A DNA stretch of 64,000 bases from NCBI RefSeq assembly GCF_039724765.1, contig NZ_CP155729.1, forward strand, positions 4,101,501-4,165,500. The letters are read 5' to 3'. The DNA is from Sagittula stellata E-37 (GTDB lineage Bacteria > Pseudomonadota > Alphaproteobacteria > Rhodobacterales > Rhodobacteraceae). The position numbers were made by a program, and so were the translations under genes. Of this stretch, positions 16,703-26,540 are shown one piece after another; position 1 is the first letter of the stretch; every line of letters begins with the position of its first letter. A model generated the notes under the pieces. It made no database searches and was not told the origin of the DNA. It was given only the letters and a program-made list of their open reading frames with translations.

Positions 16703-18121
16703 TCAGCCTTCCGTGGCGGGAGGCGGCGGCGCCTCGGACGTGGTGCCCAGGAAGGGCCGGCGCTGTTTCGGCTTGCCCGCGTCGGGGCCGTACCAGTCCT
16801 CGTTGCGGGTGACGATCATGGTCAGCGCCAGCGCGAGGAAGGCCAGCGTCGAGCCCGCCAGCAGGGCGTAATCCGCCGAGCGCAGGATCAGGTAGAGCAC
16901 CCCGTAAACCACCACCAGCATCGCGCCCAGCACCAGGGCGCGGCGGCCCAGGTTCAGTGCCACGACCCCGAACAGCGTCAGCAGACCGATCACCGCCGCG
17001 CTCGACAGCGCGTAGGCCAGCGCAAAGCCCAGGTGTTCGGCGTAGGATACCATCAGCAAAACGAAGGTCGTCTGCGCCAGACCGGCCAGAATGTACTGCA
17101 CGGGGTGCGCGGGCCGCCCGGTGCCGCGTTCGGTCAACAGGATCGTCAGGAAGGTCAGCGCGATGAACAGGATGCCGTAGCGCGCCGCCCGATAGGCTTT
17201 CTGGTAGAAGTCGTTGGGCGTCAGGTATTCCACCCCGAAGGTGGTGCGGCGCGCCGCGTCGTCGGGATCGTCCAGCCCGGCCTGCGGCATCGACCGCGCC
17301 AGATGCGGGATCGTCCATTCGGCGGTAAAGCCGTCCTCGGTCACGGTGGACCCATCCGGAAGGAAGGCGCCGGTGAACGACGGATGCGGCCAGTCGCTGG
17401 TCATCGTGACACGAGAGGTGCGCCCCACCGGCGACACCATCATGAGCTGCGCGCCGTTCATCCCGAGGCGCATGTCGTAGCGGTCCCGCGCCCTCGGGTC
17501 GCCGACCAGCGCCTTCACGCCAGAGCGCTGCGACATGGGTTCCAGCGGCAGCGCTTCGCCACCCTCTTCCAGCCGCGCTTCGCCGCGCAGGGACCGGTTG
17601 TTGTAGACGCCGAACCAGACCTCTGCCCGATCCCAGCGCAGCCGCTGGTCGGGGCCGATCAGGCGCTCTGCCGCGGCGGTGTCGAAATCGAAACCGGCAT
17701 CGACCTGTGCCGTATAGACCGGCACCCGGAAGATCCCGCGCCGCCGTTCCTGCGTCTGCGTCGCGATGTCGACGTCGAAGGCCTCGGGCAGCAGGTGCAC
17801 CGGCGCGCTTGCCTCCTGCACGGTCTCCCGGAACCGCTCGAACAGGTCATCGCCGGTCTCCGGGTCGGTCTGCACCACACCTGTCTCCGGGTCGATCTTC
17901 GGCCGCGACGCCACCCGCGTCACGGTGGTCTCCACCGGGATGACAAGCTGCGGGCCATAGACGTACTGACGGCCACCCCACTCCTCGCCGACGCTGTCGA
18001 TCGTCGCCTCAGAATAGGACTTCCGGGAATCGATGACCTCCGCCGCGAAGAACAGGGGGATGAACATGAGAAGGGTGAGAAGGCCGACGATCAGGAACCG
18101 TCGCCCCGATGATCTGAGCAT
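16703..18121 (-). CDS. creD: Inner-membrane protein CreD
   Basis: This 472-residue inner-membrane protein is of the CreD (Cet) family, tied to envelope integrity and in some bacteria to beta-lactam response. It has one N-terminal transmembrane helix (FLIVGLLTLLMFIPLFFAAEV), a long periplasmic domain (~residues 30-300, with the RxxEARLEEGG and TGAFLPD segments) and a cluster of about five C-terminal helices (residues 305-450), starting at the conserved FYQKAYRAARYGILFIALTF region. No CreBC two-component system is adjacent, so regulation differs from E. coli. Confidence 0.88.
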   Translation of the reverse strand: MLRSSGRRFLIVGLLTLLMFIPLFFAAEVIDSRKSYSEATIDSVGEEWGGRQYVYGPQLVIPVETTVTRVASRPKIDPETGVVQTDPETGDDLFERFRETVQEASAPVHLLPEAFDVDIATQTQERRRGIFRVPVYTAQVDAGFDFDTAAAERLIGPDQRLRWDRAEVWFGVYNNRSLRGEARLEEGGEALPLEPMSQRSGVKALVGDPRARDRYDMRLGMNGAQLMMVSPVGRTSRVTMTSDWPHPSFTGAFLPDGSTVTEDGFTAEWTIPHLARSMPQAGLDDPDDAARRTTFGVEYLTPNDFYQKAYRAARYGILFIALTFLTILLTERGTGRPAHPVQYILAGLAQTTFVLLMVSYAEHLGFALAYALSSAAVIGLLTLFGVVALNLGRRALVLGAMLVVVYGVLYLILRSADYALLAGSTLAFLALALTMIVTRNEDWYGPDAGKPKQRRPFLGTTSEAPPPPATEG

Positions 18122-18156
18122 GGCAATGTCCTCCGATAAATGACTTTGGCCACAAT

Positions 18157-18181
18157 GGCGCGCCCCGTGTGCAGGCGCGCC
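18157..18181. terminator. Strong hairpin between fadH and creD
   Basis: Two copies of the self-complementary octamer GGCGCGCC flank a 9-nt loop, giving a very stable stem in either strand. There is no U-tract. It lies 39 nt past the fadH stop. Confidence 0.5.
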
Positions 18182-18219
18182 CTGTCATTTCTGCAGGACC
18201 TGTGCAGGCCTGTGCCCGG

Positions 18220-20421
<2,202 letters not shown>

Positions 20422-20431
20422 TCAGCCGTCC

Positions 20432-20534
20432 TGGCTTCGCGCCCGAAAGCATCCCAGGGGTCCGCTCTCCCTTGCGTTTCTCCGGCGCGGATCTCCCTCC
20501 CGACCGCGCCGCGCCACGGCAGCCGAAGGCGGAC
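20432..20534 (+). pseudogene. Orphan 3' fragment of a family III CoA-transferase gene
   Basis: Translated on the plus strand this reads SIPGVRSPLRFSGADL then DRAAPRQPKAD, closely matching the final 34 residues of the CoA-transferase at 4986-6110 (GIPGVRSPFRFSDADL, DRAAPRLPKAD). Nucleotide identity looks like roughly four-fifths by eye. The upstream ~340 codons are absent and the stop codon TGA has become CGG, so it is not a functional gene. The similarity continues into the adjoining 3' element, so the segment behaves as one duplicated unit or a relic of a deleted paralogue. Confidence 0.7.
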
Positions 20535-20541
20535 CGGCTCC

Positions 20542-20603
20542 CTTCATCTTGGTGCAAAATACCTCGGGGGAGCCCCGCAGGGGCGGGGGCAGCGCCCCCC
20601 CCC
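20542..20603 (+). repeat. 3' element (CTTCATCTTGG...AAATACCT + G-rich hairpin), copy 3
   Basis: The plus strand reads CTTCATCTTGGTGCAAAATA, then CCTCGGGGG, then GGGGGC-AGC-GCCCCC as a perfect small hairpin. It adjoins the CoA-transferase remnant exactly as copy 1 adjoins the intact gene. Confidence 0.65.
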
Positions 20604-20674
20604 TCTCGCGGACACGAAAAAGGCGGCGCACCGTCCCCCGGCGCGCCGCCCCTGTTAGCGGTTCCCGTCCAACC

Positions 20675-21181
20675 CTATTCCGCCGCATCGCGCCGGGGCA
20701 GAACCCAGCCCGGGCGCACGTAATGGCAGGTGTAGCCGTGCGGGATGCGCTGCAGGTAATCCTGGTGCTCGGGCTCGGCTTCCCAGAAATCGCCCACCGG
20801 CTCCACCTCCGTCACCACCTTGCCGGGCCACAGCCCGGAGGCATCGACGTCGCGGATCGTCTCAAGCGCCTCGTCGCGTTGCGCTTCGTTCACGTAGTAG
20901 ATGGCCGACCGGTAGGACATGCCCCGGTCGTTGCCCTGCCGGTTCGGCGTGGTGGGATCGTGGATCTGGAAGAAGAACTCCAGCAGGCGCCGGTAGCTCG
21001 TCTTCTCCGGATCGAAGAGGATCTCAATCCCCTCCGCATGTGTCCCGTGGTTGCGGTAGGTCGCGTTCGGCACGTCCCCCCCGGTATAGCCCACGCGGGT
21101 CTTTTCCACCCCCGGCAGCTTGCGGATCAGGTCCTGCATACCCCAGAAGCAGCCCCCCGCCAGTACGGCACGTTCGGTCAT
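20675..21181 (-). CDS. msrA: Peptide-methionine (S)-S-oxide reductase
   Basis: This 168-residue cytoplasmic repair enzyme reduces the S-epimer of methionine sulfoxide. The nucleophile is C11 in GGCFWG, followed by GYTGG and the conserved [11 protein letters not shown] segment. A C-terminal cysteine in YTCHYVRPG could recycle the enzyme. Its ATG overlaps the stop of the preceding unknown gene (4 nt), and that gene in turn overlaps msrB, so both stereospecific reductases and the unknown protein are made from one mRNA. Confidence 0.96.
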   Translation of the reverse strand: MTERAVLAGGCFWGMQDLIRKLPGVEKTRVGYTGGDVPNATYRNHGTHAEGIEILFDPEKTSYRRLLEFFFQIHDPTTPNRQGNDRGMSYRSAIYYVNEAQRDEALETIRDVDASGLWPGKVVTEVEPVGDFWEAEPEHQDYLQRIPHGYTCHYVRPGWVLPRRDAAE

Positions 21182-21585
21182 CGGATGTCCTCCAGTTCGG
21201 CGAATGCCTTATAATATGTTGCGTGTTGCGCCCGAAACCAGCGGATTGCCTCGGGCCACTGCCTGCGGATCGTGAAGCAGGCCTTGGGGTTGTCCTTGCG
21301 ATACCAGTAGCCCTTTTCAGCCTGCCCGCTGCCATGCCCCGGTGTAACTTTCAGACGGCGTGCCAAAGTGTCTTGGTGGTCACGCAACAGACGCGCGCCG
21401 TCCGGGCCCTCCGGTTTGACGTAGACCGAAGCCTTGTCCTGCGACAACGACAGCACAAGGACAACTGCGCCGTCGGCCAGCGGGACCACACGCTCCCATC
21501 CGGAGCGGCGCGAAACGATTTCCGGCGCCTCCTTGTCGAGCAGAGCATAAAGCTCTGCCCGTTGCCCCGAAAGGTCAGTGTTCAT
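21178..21585 (-). CDS. Unknown protein coupled between msrB and msrA
   Basis: I cannot name this 135-residue soluble protein. It has no cysteine motif, signal peptide or membrane segment; one cysteine occurs in PKACFTIRR. An N-terminal amphipathic region is followed by a basic, aromatic-rich C-terminus ([25 protein letters not shown]), vaguely like DUF4268-type proteins. Both ends overlap the Msr genes by the ATGA arrangement, which implies coordinated synthesis with methionine-sulfoxide repair. It is conserved-looking coding sequence, not an antisense shadow, because the reading frame is required by the coupling. Confidence 0.75.
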   Translation of the reverse strand: MNTDLSGQRAELYALLDKEAPEIVSRRSGWERVVPLADGAVVLVLSLSQDKASVYVKPEGPDGARLLRDHQDTLARRLKVTPGHGSGQAEKGYWYRKDNPKACFTIRRQWPEAIRWFRAQHATYYKAFAELEDIR

Positions 21586-22031
21586 CCCGGTTGCTCCACC
21601 TGGTCAATGTAGTCGCCGTAGCCCTCGGCCTCCATGTCGTCGCGGTGGACGAAGCGCAGCGAGGCCGAGTTGATGCAGTAGCGCAGCCCGCCCCGATCCA
21701 TGGGCCCGTCGGGAAAGACATGCCCCAGATGGCTGTCGCCATGGCGGGAACGGACCTCAGTCCGGATCATGCCGTGGGTGGTGTCGCGCAATTCGACGAC
21801 GTTGTCGGGTTCGATGGGTTTCACGAAGCTGGGCCAGCCGCAGCCCGATTCGTACTTCGAGGCGCTGGCGAACAGCGGCTCTCCGGAAACCACGTCGACA
21901 TAAATGCCGGGCTCCTTGTTGGAGAGGTATTCCCCGGTGCCCGGACGCTCCGTACCGCTTTGCTGCGTGACGCGGTACTGCTCTGGCGTCAACGTGGCGA
22001 TAACATCCGGTCTGCGTTCATATTTTGGCAT
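21582..22031 (-). CDS. msrB: Peptide-methionine (R)-S-oxide reductase, zinc-less type
   Basis: This 149-residue enzyme reduces the R-epimer of methionine sulfoxide. The catalytic cysteine is C119 ([11 protein letters not shown]), with C64 in the GCGWPSF motif as likely resolving residue, and the [12 protein letters not shown] motif is present. The two CxxC pairs that bind structural zinc in many MsrBs are absent, so this is the zinc-free form. The ATG at 22031 follows GGAGG; upstream in-frame starts extend into non-homologous sequence. First gene of the msrB-unknown-msrA unit. Confidence 0.95.
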   Translation of the reverse strand: MPKYERRPDVIATLTPEQYRVTQQSGTERPGTGEYLSNKEPGIYVDVVSGEPLFASASKYESGCGWPSFVKPIEPDNVVELRDTTHGMIRTEVRSRHGDSHLGHVFPDGPMDRGGLRYCINSASLRFVHRDDMEAEGYGDYIDQVEQPG

Positions 22032-22448
22032 CTGCGTCCTCCTGTGCAGTCTGCAACGGAAGATGGGGCCTGTTGCGAATAAGCAAAGCCCCGCCGAAAC
22101 ATCGTACACATGAATGTGGGCAGCCTTGCGCCAAAAAGGTTCACCTGTCATGAAACAGGCGGGTGACAACGCTTTCTCCCAAGAACACGCAAGTCGCCTC
22201 GGGCGCGGAGATGGCAGCTCTGCGCCCGTCAATACCCCTCCGGACATCAACGGCTTGCGGCGCATCGTTCCGAAGCCCCGCTTTCGCGGGAACCTGTACA
22301 TTTCGAGTGAATGCGTATTGGCAGCACGTCCCCCACTCGGCAAATCGGACTCCATCACGGAATGAACGCTCGCGCAAGAGTCACATTGCCGTGGCGTTCA
22401 CTGTTTTTTGCGGCAAACCGGAAAATGTGACCGAACTGCCGCGCCCCG
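22032..22448. other. 417-bp gene-free stretch upstream of msrB
   Basis: I find no credible gene. On the minus strand a palindrome of the REP type (CCCGC-TTTC-GCGGG, about 22276-22289) translates as the familiar [10 protein letters not shown] signature, marking it as an intergenic repeat. The msrB promoter must lie in the lower-coordinate half. The remainder, up to the queG stop, is unremarkable. Confidence 0.5.
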
Positions 22449-23504
22449 TCAGCCACTGCCACGCAGGCGCTTCACCGCCCAGCGGGCCGCGTCCTGCACG
22501 CCCGGGTCCGGATCGTCGCACAGCCGTTGGGCCACCGGCTCCAGCGCGGCCCGGCCGGAGTTCCCCACGGCGTACATCACGTTGCGCACCATGCGGTCGC
22601 GCCCGATGCGCTTGATCGGAGAGCCGGAGAACCGCGCCCGGAACCCCGCGTCGTCCAGCGCCGCCAGATCGGCCAGCGGCGGGGCAAGCAGGTCGTCGCG
22701 GGCGTGGTACTTCACCTCCTGCGCGACGCCCGCGAACTTGTTCCACGGGCAGACCGCAAGGCAGTCGTCGCAGCCGTAGATGCGGTTGCCCAGCCCGGGA
22801 CGCAGCGCCTCGTCCACCGGGCCCTTGTGTTCGATCGTGAGGTAGGAAATGCAGCGCCGCGCATCCAGCTTGTAGGGCGCGGGGAAAGCATCGGTCGGGC
22901 AGACGTCAAGGCAACGGCGGCACGACCCGCAGTGATCCACCTCCGCCCCGTCCGGCGACAGGTCGAGCGTGGTGAAGATGCAGCCGAGGAAGAACCAGGA
23001 TCCCAGCCGGCGCGACACGAGGTTGGTGTGCTTGCCCTGCCAGCCCAGACCGGCGGCCTGCCCCAGCGGTTTCTCCATCACCGGCGCGGTGTCGACGAAG
23101 ACCTTGATCTCCGGCCCTGTCGTGCCCTCCGCTTCCGCCGACTCGATCAGCCAACGGCCCAGCCGCTTGAGCCGCTTCTTGACCACGTCGTGATAGTCGC
23201 GATGCCGGGCGTAGACGCTGACCGCACCGCAGTCGGGTTGTTGCAGAACCGCCAGCGGGTCCTCATCCGGACCGTAGTCCTCTGCCAGCATGACGACCGA
23301 CCGCGCCTCGGGCCAGAGCGCTGCGGGATCGCCGCGCCAGTGCATCCGCTCCGCCAGCCAGCCCATCTGCCCGTGATAGCCCGCGTCGACAAAGGCCTGA
23401 AGGCGCGACATCACCTCCGGCAGGTCGGCCACGCGGGCGACACGGCACTCGGAAAACCCGACCTCTGCCGCCTGCCGTTTCAGCGCTGCCGTCAGATCCT
23501 GCAC
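22449..23504 (-). CDS. queG: Epoxyqueuosine reductase
   Basis: This 351-residue cobalamin-dependent iron-sulfur enzyme performs the last step of queuosine synthesis in tRNA. It carries two 4Fe-4S motifs, [12 protein letters not shown] and [13 protein letters not shown], plus the N-terminal B12-binding reductase domain and a C-terminal HEAT-like part ([15 protein letters not shown]). The catalytic Asp lies in [11 protein letters not shown]. It starts with GTG preceded by a G-rich ribosome site. No other queuosine genes are adjacent; a GST gene lies upstream with 72 bp between. Confidence 0.95.
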   Translation of the reverse strand: MQDLTAALKRQAAEVGFSECRVARVADLPEVMSRLQAFVDAGYHGQMGWLAERMHWRGDPAALWPEARSVVMLAEDYGPDEDPLAVLQQPDCGAVSVYARHRDYHDVVKKRLKRLGRWLIESAEAEGTTGPEIKVFVDTAPVMEKPLGQAAGLGWQGKHTNLVSRRLGSWFFLGCIFTTLDLSPDGAEVDHCGSCRRCLDVCPTDAFPAPYKLDARRCISYLTIEHKGPVDEALRPGLGNRIYGCDDCLAVCPWNKFAGVAQEVKYHARDDLLAPPLADLAALDDAGFRARFSGSPIKRIGRDRMVRNVMYAVGNSGRAALEPVAQRLCDDPDPGVQDAARWAVKRLRGSG

Positions 23505-23576
23505 GCGACCCCCCGTTCCTCTCTGCCCGAAGTGCCCTGCGCGCCATCGCCGGCGATCAGCGTCCGGCCACCGGCC

Positions 23577-24242
23577 TCAGAAATCGAGGTCGGCGTAGTG
23601 GGCGGGCGGCGGGAAACCCGGCACCTGGTCGGCAAGGATCGACCGGAAGGCGGGGCGCGACTTGATCTTCGCGTACCAGTCCTTGACCACCGACGACCGG
23701 TTCCAGTCCACGTCCGAGATGTAGTCCAGCGACGACAGATGCGCGGCAGCGGCGAAATCGGCCAGCGTCATCGAATCTCCCGCCAGCCAGCGGCGGTGGT
23801 CCAGCAGCCACGCCATGTAATCGAGGTGGTACTTGACCGCCTTGGCGCCCGACTTCACGTTGCCGCTGTCCGGGAAACCGGCCTTCATCAACTTCTTGTT
23901 CACCCGCTCGTACAGCAGCTTCGACGTGACCTCGTGGTGGAACTTGTCGTCGAACCAGCCCACCAACCGGCGCACCTCGTAACGCGCATCGGCCGAGCGC
24001 GGCATCAGCGACGGTTCGGGATACTTCTCCTCGATCCATTCGCAGATCGCGGCCGACTCCGCCATCGTCTTACCGTCGATCCGGATCACCGGAACCTTGG
24101 CCGCCGGGTTGCGGCGCAGGAAGTCCGGGTCCTGCTCCCAGTAGCGTTCCTCCACCAGCTCGCATTCGATCTTCTTCTCGGCGAGGCTCAACCGCACCTT
24201 GCGGCAGAACGGTGAAAGAGGAACGTGATAAAGCTTGGCCAT
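23577..24242 (-). CDS. Glutathione S-transferase family protein
   Basis: This 221-residue cytoplasmic protein has a thioredoxin-like N-terminal domain (residues 1-80; VPLSPFCRKVRLSLAEKKI, with the possible catalytic Ser/Cys at 11-13, and the conserved VPVIRIDGKTMAES segment) and an all-helical C-terminal domain. Glutathione conjugation or peroxidase activity is likely, substrate unknown. Transcribed toward queG. Confidence 0.88.
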   Translation of the reverse strand: MAKLYHVPLSPFCRKVRLSLAEKKIECELVEERYWEQDPDFLRRNPAAKVPVIRIDGKTMAESAAICEWIEEKYPEPSLMPRSADARYEVRRLVGWFDDKFHHEVTSKLLYERVNKKLMKAGFPDSGNVKSGAKAVKYHLDYMAWLLDHRRWLAGDSMTLADFAAAAHLSSLDYISDVDWNRSSVVKDWYAKIKSRPAFRSILADQVPGFPPPAHYADLDF

Positions 24243-24343
24243 TTAAGTCCTGTATGGTCGGGGAGCCCCTCTCTAATAGAGGTCAAGACGACCGGGATTC
24301 AAGCACCTCCCCGCGTCCCGGCGCAGTGGCGCCGGCCCGCTGC

Positions 24344-25096
24344 TCATCCTTCGAAACAGTCGTCGCGCCCGTCGGCGGCAATCGTCGCCGCGCCGTCCCG
24401 GATCGACCGTGCCCGCCGGTCGACCGCGTTCGAGGGCCGGCCTGCGTTGCGCTCCTTCGGGTTGGGCAGGACCGCCGCCAGCAGCGCCGCCTGCCGCGCG
24501 CTCAACGCGTCCGCGCTCACCCCGAAGTAGTGCTGTGCGGCCGCCTCGACGCCAAAGACGCCCTCGCCGAATTCCGCCACGTTCAGATAGACCTCAAGAA
24601 TACGCCGCTTCGACCACATGGCCTCCACCATGGGGGTCATGCCGGCTTCCAGCCCCTTGCGCAGCCATGATCGGTCCTGCCAGAGGTACACGTTCTTGAC
24701 GACCTGCTGGCTGATGGTTGACCCGCCGCGCGCCGCCCCTTCCGAGATCGCCGCCCGGATGGCGCCCATGTCAAAGCCCCAATGTTCGCAGAAGTTGGCG
24801 TCCTCCGCCGCCACGGCGGACCGCGCCATGACCGGCGCGATGTCGTCCATGTCGACCCAGTCGCGCTCCAGCCCGCCCAGCCGCGACCGCTCCACCCACA
24901 TGGTGTGCGTCATCGGCGGGTCGACCACGCTGAACAGCGCCACCGCCACGACCATCAGTCCTGCCATCAACACCACCCCCCGCAGCACAAGTCTGCGCAG
25001 CCTCCGTTTCAGGGGAAGCTTGCCCGCCGTGCGCGCCTTGTCGCTCTTTGTCTTCCGCGCGTCCGTCTTGCGCGCCGCTTTTGCCCGTCTTGCCAT
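24344..25096 (-). CDS. mtgA: Monofunctional peptidoglycan glycosyltransferase
   Basis: This 250-residue GT51 enzyme polymerises lipid II into glycan strands. A basic cytoplasmic N-terminus (~30 residues) precedes one transmembrane helix (residues ~34-56), then the GT51 domain with the catalytic glutamate in AAEDANFCEHWGFD and the motif GGSTISQQVVKNVYLW. Unusually, a strong intrinsic terminator sits only 38 nt upstream of the start codon (25135-25162), so its transcription must start in a very short gap or read through. Confidence 0.93.
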   Translation of the reverse strand: MARRAKAARKTDARKTKSDKARTAGKLPLKRRLRRLVLRGVVLMAGLMVVAVALFSVVDPPMTHTMWVERSRLGGLERDWVDMDDIAPVMARSAVAAEDANFCEHWGFDMGAIRAAISEGAARGGSTISQQVVKNVYLWQDRSWLRKGLEAGMTPMVEAMWSKRRILEVYLNVAEFGEGVFGVEAAAQHYFGVSADALSARQAALLAAVLPNPKERNAGRPSNAVDRRARSIRDGAATIAADGRDDCFEG

Positions 25097-25134
25097 GCCC
25101 CTTGTCTACACCGACGGGCGGCAGGAACGAGAGC

Positions 25135-25162
25135 AAAAAAGGAGCGCCCCAAAGGACGCTCC
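25135..25162 (-). terminator. Intrinsic terminator between the monooxygenase gene and mtgA
   Basis: On the minus strand GGAGCGTCC pairs with GGGCGCTCC (9 bp, one wobble) around loop TTTG, followed by six T residues. It lies about 135 nt after the upstream gene's stop and 38 nt before mtgA. Confidence 0.85.
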
Positions 25163-25297
25163 GACGCCCGCCGAGCCGGCCAGGCACATCACTCGTAACC
25201 GTCAAAAGGGAACCGTCTACCCACATATGCACTATCGCTTGAGAAGGTGGCCCGGGCCGTGCGCAAAAGTGGCGATAAAGAGGTTTTTGACCCTGCG

Positions 25298-25570
25298 TCA
25301 ACCAGTTTTGCGTATTTCGTAGTCCCGCTTTATCCCTTCGGTTGCGCGCCCCCAGTCGCTTTCACGCATACGTTTCTGATGGGCTTCGAAAGCGTCGGAA
25401 TCGGTGAACAGCTCGGCGACTCGCCAGGTAAGCGGGCCGTCAGGCTCCACCTCGAATGACAGGCAACCCGGTTCCGCCCGGGTCAGCGCCACATGCGCGG
25501 GCAACGCCTGCCGCACCCGCTCTGCCTCTGCCGCGTCGGCGCACAGCAGACGCCCCGTCAGTTCGATCAT
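25298..25570 (-). CDS. Antibiotic-biosynthesis-monooxygenase (ABM) fold protein
   Basis: This 90-residue ferredoxin-like dimeric protein is of the ABM/putative quinol monooxygenase family: LCADAAEAERVRQALPAHVALTRAEPGCLSFEV, then WRVAELFTDSDAFEAHQ containing the family histidine. The ATG at 25570 has GGAGG about 9 nt upstream; a longer in-frame version starts 18 nt earlier. It may act on quinones or reactive aldehydes. Single gene, terminator downstream. Confidence 0.82.
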   Translation of the reverse strand: MIELTGRLLCADAAEAERVRQALPAHVALTRAEPGCLSFEVEPDGPLTWRVAELFTDSDAFEAHQKRMRESDWGRATEGIKRDYEIRKTG

Positions 25571-25744
25571 ATCGCTTCCTCCACGCACGTCCGCGGCCCA
25601 TGAAAAACGCCGCGCCCCAAGTCGGCCACTCAGGTTGCCGCATACAAACGGCAGGGACGGGTCGTCCGTTTTCCCCTATTGGGGGCCGGAAACCGTCAGT
25701 TCTCCCACGTCCGCCAGAAAGACGATCCATGGCGTTCCTGTAGC

Positions 25745-26170
25745 TCAGTCCTTGGTGAACTCCATTCGGTAGATCACTTCCTCCCCGGTCGCCGGGTCGA
25801 TCCCGGGCGCGCCGCTGATGACCAGCCGGTCTCCTTCCAGCGTGAAAGGTCGGTCCAGCGCCCCCTGCCAGTTCGGGTTCCACGAACCGTCAACCTCGTG
25901 AATGACCCGATTGCCTTCGAGACGGTAGGTTGCGACATACGCCAGCATGTCATCGAACAGCTTGGCTTTCTCCTCCACCGTCCATGCCTGTGACGTCGGC
26001 GGAAAACGATCGCGACGGAATACGGATGCCATCATCCTCCCACAGCGATGGTATGCGATGTAGCCTATGGGCGAAGGTCCCAGGGCGTCGGTGGTTTCTC
26101 CGGTCGCCACCGATGTGCGGGTCCACGCGTCCATCCGCCACGAACCGATCAATTCCTCACCGTCCGCCAT
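25745..26170 (-). CDS. Lipocalin-like domain protein
   Basis: This 141-residue protein begins ELIGSWRMDAWT, the conserved GxW opening strand of the bacterial lipocalin-like (DUF/lipocalin_5) family, and continues as a predicted beta-barrel with YIAYHRCGRMMASVF and the TYRLEGNRVIHEVD strands. No signal peptide, so probably cytoplasmic; members are found with secondary-metabolite or stress enzymes but the ligand is unknown. The ATG at 26170 (AAGGA upstream) is chosen because the fold starts here; the frame stays open another 264 nt upstream without homology. Confidence 0.75.
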   Translation of the reverse strand: MADGEELIGSWRMDAWTRTSVATGETTDALGPSPIGYIAYHRCGRMMASVFRRDRFPPTSQAWTVEEKAKLFDDMLAYVATYRLEGNRVIHEVDGSWNPNWQGALDRPFTLEGDRLVISGAPGIDPATGEEVIYRMEFTKD

Positions 26171-26540
26171 GAGCTGTTCCTTCGGCCAATGCTGTCTCGG
26201 ATCATGGCCGCTGACCCCTCCCGTGACAAGCGCAGTTGGCGGAGGGCCATTAGGCACCGGACACGCTCCCGACGTCCCGGACGTGGTCGGGGCCTTGGTG
26301 GCGGTCGTTCCGCCCGGCCCTTCACTTGGCCCGAAAGCGTTGTCGGCCCCAATGACCAAAATCGAAATCATGCGCCCGCGCCCCGCCAGACTGCCCCCGG
26401 GACGGCAAAACAATTCCGGCGAGACGAAGGACAAAAAAAGCCCGCCGATCCAATGGTCGGCAGGCGGGAAGGACGCGTGTCCTACAATCCGGAGTGGCCC
26501 CCGCCCACAGGCAGGGACCCGTTGCTTTCGACGCCCGCGA
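26171..26540. other. 370-bp gene-free stretch between gltB and the lipocalin-like gene
   Basis: Apart from the gltB terminator (26433-26468) I see no gene or repeat here. The promoter of the lipocalin-like gene should lie in 26171-26350. Confidence 0.5.
26433..26468 (-). terminator. Intrinsic terminator of gltB
   Basis: On the minus strand CCCGCC...GGCGGG with an inner CCGATC/GGTCGG pairing forms a two-tier stem followed by seven T residues, 72 nt past the gltB stop. Confidence 0.88.

Noticed and set aside
22163..22615. Plus-strand open frame overlapping the queG 3' end
   Set aside because: It is a shadow of queG joined to a REP-like repeat, without start signals or homology.
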